Origin: an uncultured Lachnospiraceae bacterium
GTDB taxonomy: Bacteria; Bacillota; Clostridia; Lachnospirales; Lachnospiraceae
Length of the DNA stretch: 35,714 nt
NCBI GenBank assembly: GCA_902766365.1
Contig: CACXDC010000154.1
Span: 1-35,714 of the forward strand
Reading direction: 5' to 3'
Position 1 is the stretch's first letter; each line of letters begins with the position of its first letter. The notes below the pieces were generated by a model. The model made no database searches. It worked only from the letters and a program-made list of their open reading frames with translations, and was not told where the DNA came from. The position numbers and the translations under genes are program-made. Positions 32,201-35,714 of the stretch are shown one piece after another.

Positions 32201-33393
32201 TGCAGAATGTTTACACTGTTGGACAGGTAAATTCATATATTAAAAATATGTTTTCCCAGGATTTTTTATTGCAGTCCCTTTTGGTGAAGGGAGAGGTGAG
32301 TAACTGTAAATATCATTCCTCGGGACATATTTATTTTACACTGAAAGATGGAAAAGGAACGATTTCCTGCGTGATGTTTGCAGGAAACCGTTCCGGTCTT
32401 GCATTTCGGCTTACTGAAGGAATGCAGGTCATTGTACAGGGAACAGTTGATGTTTATGAAAGAGACGGAAAATATCAACTGTATGCTAAAAACATTACAA
32501 GAGACGGTGCAGGTGCCCTGTATGAAAAATATGAACAACTGAAAAAGGAACTGGAAGAGAGAGGCATGTTTGCACCCGAGTATAAGAAGGTGATCCCTCC
32601 TTATATCAGAACGCTGGGTGTTGTCACGGCACCGACGGGTGCAGCAGTCAGGGATATTATCAATATTGCGACCAGAAGAAACCCATATGTGCAGATAATC
32701 CTTTATCCGGCAGTCGTACAGGGAGACGGTGCGGCAGAAAGTATTATCAGGGGAATACATGCACTGGAGAAACAGAAGGTAGATGTCATGATCGTGGGAA
32801 GAGGCGGCGGTTCTATAGAGGATCTCTGGTGTTTTAATGAGGAATCGGTAGCAGAAGCTGTTTTTGACTGTGAGATTCCGATCATATCAGCGGTGGGACA
32901 TGAGACAGATACTACGATCATTGATTATGTAGCAGACTTGCGGGCACCCACACCATCAGCAGCAGCGGAGCTTGCTGTGTATGATGTAAAGGCATTTATG
33001 GAGCGGCTTTCCGGACAGAGAACAATTTTAAACCGTGCTCTGGAACAGAAACTTACTTACTGCAGACTACGGCTCAAAAATCAGGAAGCCAGGCTTAAAA
33101 TGAATTCCCCGATTTCCCAGATCCGTGAAAAGAAAATGTGGCTGTTACATACAGAAGAACAGCTTATGGCGCTGATGAATGGCAAAACAGGGGAATGCAG
33201 GCATCAGCTTGCTTTATATATTGAGCAGCTTAAGGGGCTGTCACCACTGGATAAACTGAACCAGGGATTTTCCTATGTGGAAGATGCAGAGGGCAGATGC
33301 GTAAATGATGTAAACCATGTCCATACAGGAGATGAACTGAAGATCTATGTAAAAAATGGAAGTTTGTATGCTTCTGTAACAGGAAAGGAATAA
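32200..33393 (+). CDS. xseA: exodeoxyribonuclease VII large subunit
   Basis: A 397-residue XseA. An N-terminal OB domain (VYTVGQVNSYIKNMF...LLVKGEVSNCKYHSSGHIYFTLKD) precedes the catalytic region with TAPTGAAVRDIINIATRRNP, VDVMIVGRGGGSIEDLWCFNEE, ISAVGHETDTTIIDYVADLRAPTPSAAAEL. A coiled-coil C-terminal part follows. With XseB it degrades single-stranded DNA from either end. The ATG overlaps the nusB stop (TAATG) and is preceded by AGGAAG. xseB starts 4 bases after its stop. Confidence 0.97.
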   Translation: MQNVYTVGQVNSYIKNMFSQDFLLQSLLVKGEVSNCKYHSSGHIYFTLKDGKGTISCVMFAGNRSGLAFRLTEGMQVIVQGTVDVYERDGKYQLYAKNITRDGAGALYEKYEQLKKELEERGMFAPEYKKVIPPYIRTLGVVTAPTGAAVRDIINIATRRNPYVQIILYPAVVQGDGAAESIIRGIHALEKQKVDVMIVGRGGGSIEDLWCFNEESVAEAVFDCEIPIISAVGHETDTTIIDYVADLRAPTPSAAAELAVYDVKAFMERLSGQRTILNRALEQKLTYCRLRLKNQEARLKMNSPISQIREKKMWLLHTEEQLMALMNGKTGECRHQLALYIEQLKGLSPLDKLNQGFSYVEDAEGRCVNDVNHVHTGDELKIYVKNGSLYASVTGKE

Positions 33394-33397
33394 GCAA

Positions 33398-33610
33398 ATG
33401 GGAGAAGAAAAAGATATCTCACTGGAAGAGGCCTTTACCAGGTTACAGGAAACGATCGAGAATCTGGAAAAGGATGATATTACGCTGGAACAGTCTTTTC
33501 AGGAATATCAGAAAGGCATGCTCCTCGTTAAAAAGTGTAATGAAATTATTGATAAAGTAGAAAAGAAAGTCCTGGTGCTGAATGAAGATGGGGGTACAGA
33601 TGAATTTTAA
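33398..33610 (+). CDS. xseB: exodeoxyribonuclease VII small subunit
   Basis: A 70-residue XseB: LEEAFTRLQETIENLEKDDITLEQSFQEYQKGM and a coiled-coil end LVKKCNEIIDKVEKKVLVL. It forms the helical hairpins that bind the large subunit. Its last 11 bases overlap the ispA start, and its ATG is 4 bases after xseA, so the three are tightly coupled. Confidence 0.95.
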   Translation: MGEEKDISLEEAFTRLQETIENLEKDDITLEQSFQEYQKGMLLVKKCNEIIDKVEKKVLVLNEDGGTDEF

Positions 33611-34502
33611 TGAACAGTTGCAGCAGAAGACGGCTGATGCAGAAGAGATTTTAAAGAAATATCTTCCGGAAGAAGAAGGATATCAGAAAAAGGTGATTGA
33701 GGCCATGAACTACAGCGTTCTGGCAGGAGGAAAAAGACTCAGACCGGTTCTGATGAAGGAAAGCTTTCTTCTGTTTGGCGGGCAGGGAGAAGTGATAGAG
33801 CCATTTATGGCAGCTCTTGAAATGATCCATAATTATTCCCTTGTACATGATGATCTTCCGGCCATGGATAATGATGAATACCGGAGAGGTAGGAAGACAA
33901 CCTGGACTGTATACGGAGAAGGCATGGCAGTACTTGCAGGAGATGGTCTCCTGAATTTTGCCTATGAGACAGCCGCAAAAGCTTTTGATAAAGCTGGTAG
34001 CCAGGAAGAAATGAAGCGTGTTGCCAGGGCGCTTCAGATCCTTGCAGACAAGGCCGGTATTTATGGAATGATCGGCGGACAGAACGGGGATCTGGAAGCA
34101 GAAAAGGGAAATCTGCCTCTTACTGAAGAGCTGCTTTTATTTATCCATGAAAAGAAGACAGCAGCACTGATCCAGTCAGCTCTTATGATCGGCGGTGTTC
34201 TTGCAGGAGCATCAGATACAGAGATCAGGGATCTGGAAAAAGCGGCCTATGATATCGGGATCGCATTCCAGATCCAGGATGATATCCTGGATGTAACAGG
34301 CAATGAAGAAATACTTGGAAAACCCATTGGCAGTGATGAGAAAAATCACAAGCTCACTTATGTATCATTAAATGGACTCGAAAAATCAAGAGAAGACGTA
34401 AAGCGGCTTTCCGGAGAAGCAGAAGAGATCCTTGGCTCCTTTCAGGAGAAAAATCCATTTCTGATCAGCCTGATAGATTCCCTGATCACACGGCAGAAAT
34501 AG
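33600..34502 (+). CDS. ispA: polyprenyl synthetase (farnesyl diphosphate synthase-type)
   Basis: A 300-residue all-helical prenyltransferase. GGKRLRP near 43-49, the first aspartate motif DDLPAMD (D84, D85, D90) with the two-residue spacer typical of bacterial FPP synthases, and the second DDILD (D227, D228, D231). It condenses IPP with allylic diphosphates to make farnesyl or geranylgeranyl diphosphate. The start at 33600 is within xseB with GGGGGT upstream; ATG at 33582 would add six residues. It precedes dxs, so precursor supply and chain elongation are genetically linked. Confidence 0.95.
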   Translation: MNFNEQLQQKTADAEEILKKYLPEEEGYQKKVIEAMNYSVLAGGKRLRPVLMKESFLLFGGQGEVIEPFMAALEMIHNYSLVHDDLPAMDNDEYRRGRKTTWTVYGEGMAVLAGDGLLNFAYETAAKAFDKAGSQEEMKRVARALQILADKAGIYGMIGGQNGDLEAEKGNLPLTEELLLFIHEKKTAALIQSALMIGGVLAGASDTEIRDLEKAAYDIGIAFQIQDDILDVTGNEEILGKPIGSDEKNHKLTYVSLNGLEKSREDVKRLSGEAEEILGSFQEKNPFLISLIDSLITRQK

Positions 34503-34530
34503 ACCGGACAGAAGAAAAGAAGGTGTTTAT

Positions 34531-35714
34531 ATGTTACTTGACCGAATCAATGCGGTAAATGATATTAAGAAAATAGATCCGGAAGATTACCCGGCACTGG
34601 CAGAAGAGATCAGACAGTTCCTGATCGAACATATTTCCAAAACCGGCGGACATCTGGGATCCAACCTTGGCACGGTAGAGCTGACAATGGCACTGCATCT
34701 TTCTTTTCAGCTCCCGGAGGACAAGATCATATGGGATGTGGGACATCAGTCCTATACGCATAAACTTCTGACGGGCCGTAAGGATCAGTTTGACAATTTG
34801 CGTAAATTCAGGGGAATGAGCGGCTTCCCCAAGAGAAAAGAAAGCAACTGTGACAGCTTCGATACCGGGCACAGCTCAACCTCTATTTCCGCAGGACTTG
34901 GTCTTGTTAAGGCAAGGGATATCCAGGGGCAGAAGAATAGTGTCATATCTGTGATCGGAGACGGTTCCCTGACAGGTGGTATGGCTTATGAAGCACTGAA
35001 CAATGCAGCAAAGCTGGAAACCAATTTTATTATTGTTTTAAATGATAACAATATGTCCATATCAGAAAATGTAGGTGGCATTTCCAAATATCTGAATAAT
35101 ATCCGTACAGCCAATGCCTATCTGGACATCAAAGAGGGCGTGTATAATACCCTGAAGGACATGCCAAACGGTAACCGGATCGTAGAAGGTATCCGTAAAG
35201 CCAAGAGTGGCTTCAAACAGCTTGTGGTTCCGGGAATGTTTTTTGAGGATATGGGAATTACCTATCTTGGACCGGTGGATGGGCATAATATTCCGGCCAT
35301 GCTCCGTATGTTCCAGGAAGCGAAGCGTGTGAGAAATACTGTTATCGTACATGTGATCACACAGAAGGGTAAGGGCTTTGAGCCGGCAGAAAGACATCCG
35401 GCAAGATTCCATGGAGCAGAGCCGTTTGATACAGAAACAGGAATTCCCTTAAAGCCGAGAACAACGGCTAATTATACCGATATTTTTTCAACTGTGATGT
35501 GTAAGCTTGGAGCAAGGAATGAAAAGGTGGTAGCGATCACAGCAGCCATGCCGGATGGAACCGGCCTGAAACGGTTCCGGAACATGTATCCGGACAGGTT
35601 TTTTGATGTGGGAATCGCAGAAGAGCATGCCGTCACCTTTGCAGCAGGACTTGCTGTCGGGGGCTTAAAGCCGGTAGTTGCGATCTATTCTTCCTTCCTG
35701 CAGAGAGCATACGA
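34531..35714 (+). CDS. dxs: 1-deoxy-D-xylulose-5-phosphate synthase, truncated by window end
   Basis: 394 residues are present and the frame is still open at the right edge; the family is about 620 residues. GGHLGSNLGTVELTMALH, IWDVGHQSYTHKLLTGR, GFPKRKESNCDSFDTGHSSTSISAGLG, VIGDGSLTGGMAYEALNNA (thiamine-diphosphate motif GDG...N), LNDNNMSIS and the transketolase-like GIAEEHAVTFAAGLA are visible. It makes DXP from pyruvate and glyceraldehyde 3-phosphate, the first step of the MEP pathway. AAGAAGG precedes the ATG at 34531. It is the last gene of the nusB-xseAB-ispA-dxs run. Confidence 0.97.
   Translation, partial: MLLDRINAVNDIKKIDPEDYPALAEEIRQFLIEHISKTGGHLGSNLGTVELTMALHLSFQLPEDKIIWDVGHQSYTHKLLTGRKDQFDNLRKFRGMSGFPKRKESNCDSFDTGHSSTSISAGLGLVKARDIQGQKNSVISVIGDGSLTGGMAYEALNNAAKLETNFIIVLNDNNMSISENVGGISKYLNNIRTANAYLDIKEGVYNTLKDMPNGNRIVEGIRKAKSGFKQLVVPGMFFEDMGITYLGPVDGHNIPAMLRMFQEAKRVRNTVIVHVITQKGKGFEPAERHPARFHGAEPFDTETGIPLKPRTTANYTDIFSTVMCKLGARNEKVVAITAAMPDGTGLKRFRNMYPDRFFDVGIAEEHAVTFAAGLAVGGLKPVVAIYSSFLQRAY

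Noticed and set aside
1..35714. CRISPR arrays, tRNA or rRNA genes, insertion sequences and riboswitches
   Set aside because: No regularly spaced repeats, no tRNA-like or rRNA-like stretch, no transposase frame and no recognisable riboswitch core were seen on either strand by reading; a covariance search was not possible.

Overview
The window is a stretch of chromosome from a spore-forming, Gram-positive Clostridia, most likely Lachnospiraceae. The evidence is the complete spoIIIAA-AH operon, the Firmicutes-type orders rimP-nusA-ylxR-ylxQ-infB-rbfA-nrnA-truB-ribF and asp23-nusB-xseA-xseB-ispA-dxs, AGGAGG-type ribosome binding sites and moderate GC. Genus assignment is not possible from the sequence alone. 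All genes I accept are on the + strand.

Region 1 (1-3822) is accessory and visibly AT-richer: hand counts give 17/60 GC at 181-240 and 19/60 at 2161-2220, against 25-26/60 in sampled lines of the core genes. It holds the 3' end of a probable dndD, then dndE and dndA of a DNA phosphorothioation (Dnd) system. Directly behind lies a two-gene ATPase + HNH nuclease module that resembles Septu (PtuA/PtuB). No dndFGH restriction genes follow in the window. The pairing of a sulfur-modification system with a Septu-like effector is the most interesting feature here.

Region 2 (3873-9770) carries small metabolic and envelope genes: a PPOX-fold flavoprotein, a PAS-only protein, a dGTPase-like HD hydrolase, a ManC-type GDP-mannose pyrophosphorylase, a UDP-glucose dehydrogenase with its own promoter, and a CPBP membrane protease.

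Region 3 (9777-18343) is the transcription/translation operon rimP-nusA-rnpM-ylxQ-infB-rbfA-nrnA-truB-ribF. Its leader combines a good promoter with an intrinsic-terminator-like hairpin, consistent with attenuation. infB has a long Asn/Gln/Arg/Gly-rich linker and truB an unusual acidic, alanine-rich insert.

Region 4 (18349-22183) has a secreted SH3-SH3-NlpC/P60 wall hydrolase behind a promoter with an exact WalR-type direct repeat, then rpsO and pnp, each with structured leaders and terminators.

Region 5 (22257-27301) is the spoIIIA operon behind a sequence resembling a sigma-E promoter; it encodes the mother-cell half of the engulfment feeding-tube/secretion complex.

Region 6 (27347-35714) has deoB, prfC, a transglutaminase-fold lipoprotein, then asp23, nusB, xseA, xseB, ispA and a dxs gene that runs off the end. 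The last genes link to isoprenoid synthesis. There is no gene-free stretch above 300 bases; the longest gap is about 170 bases before rimP.
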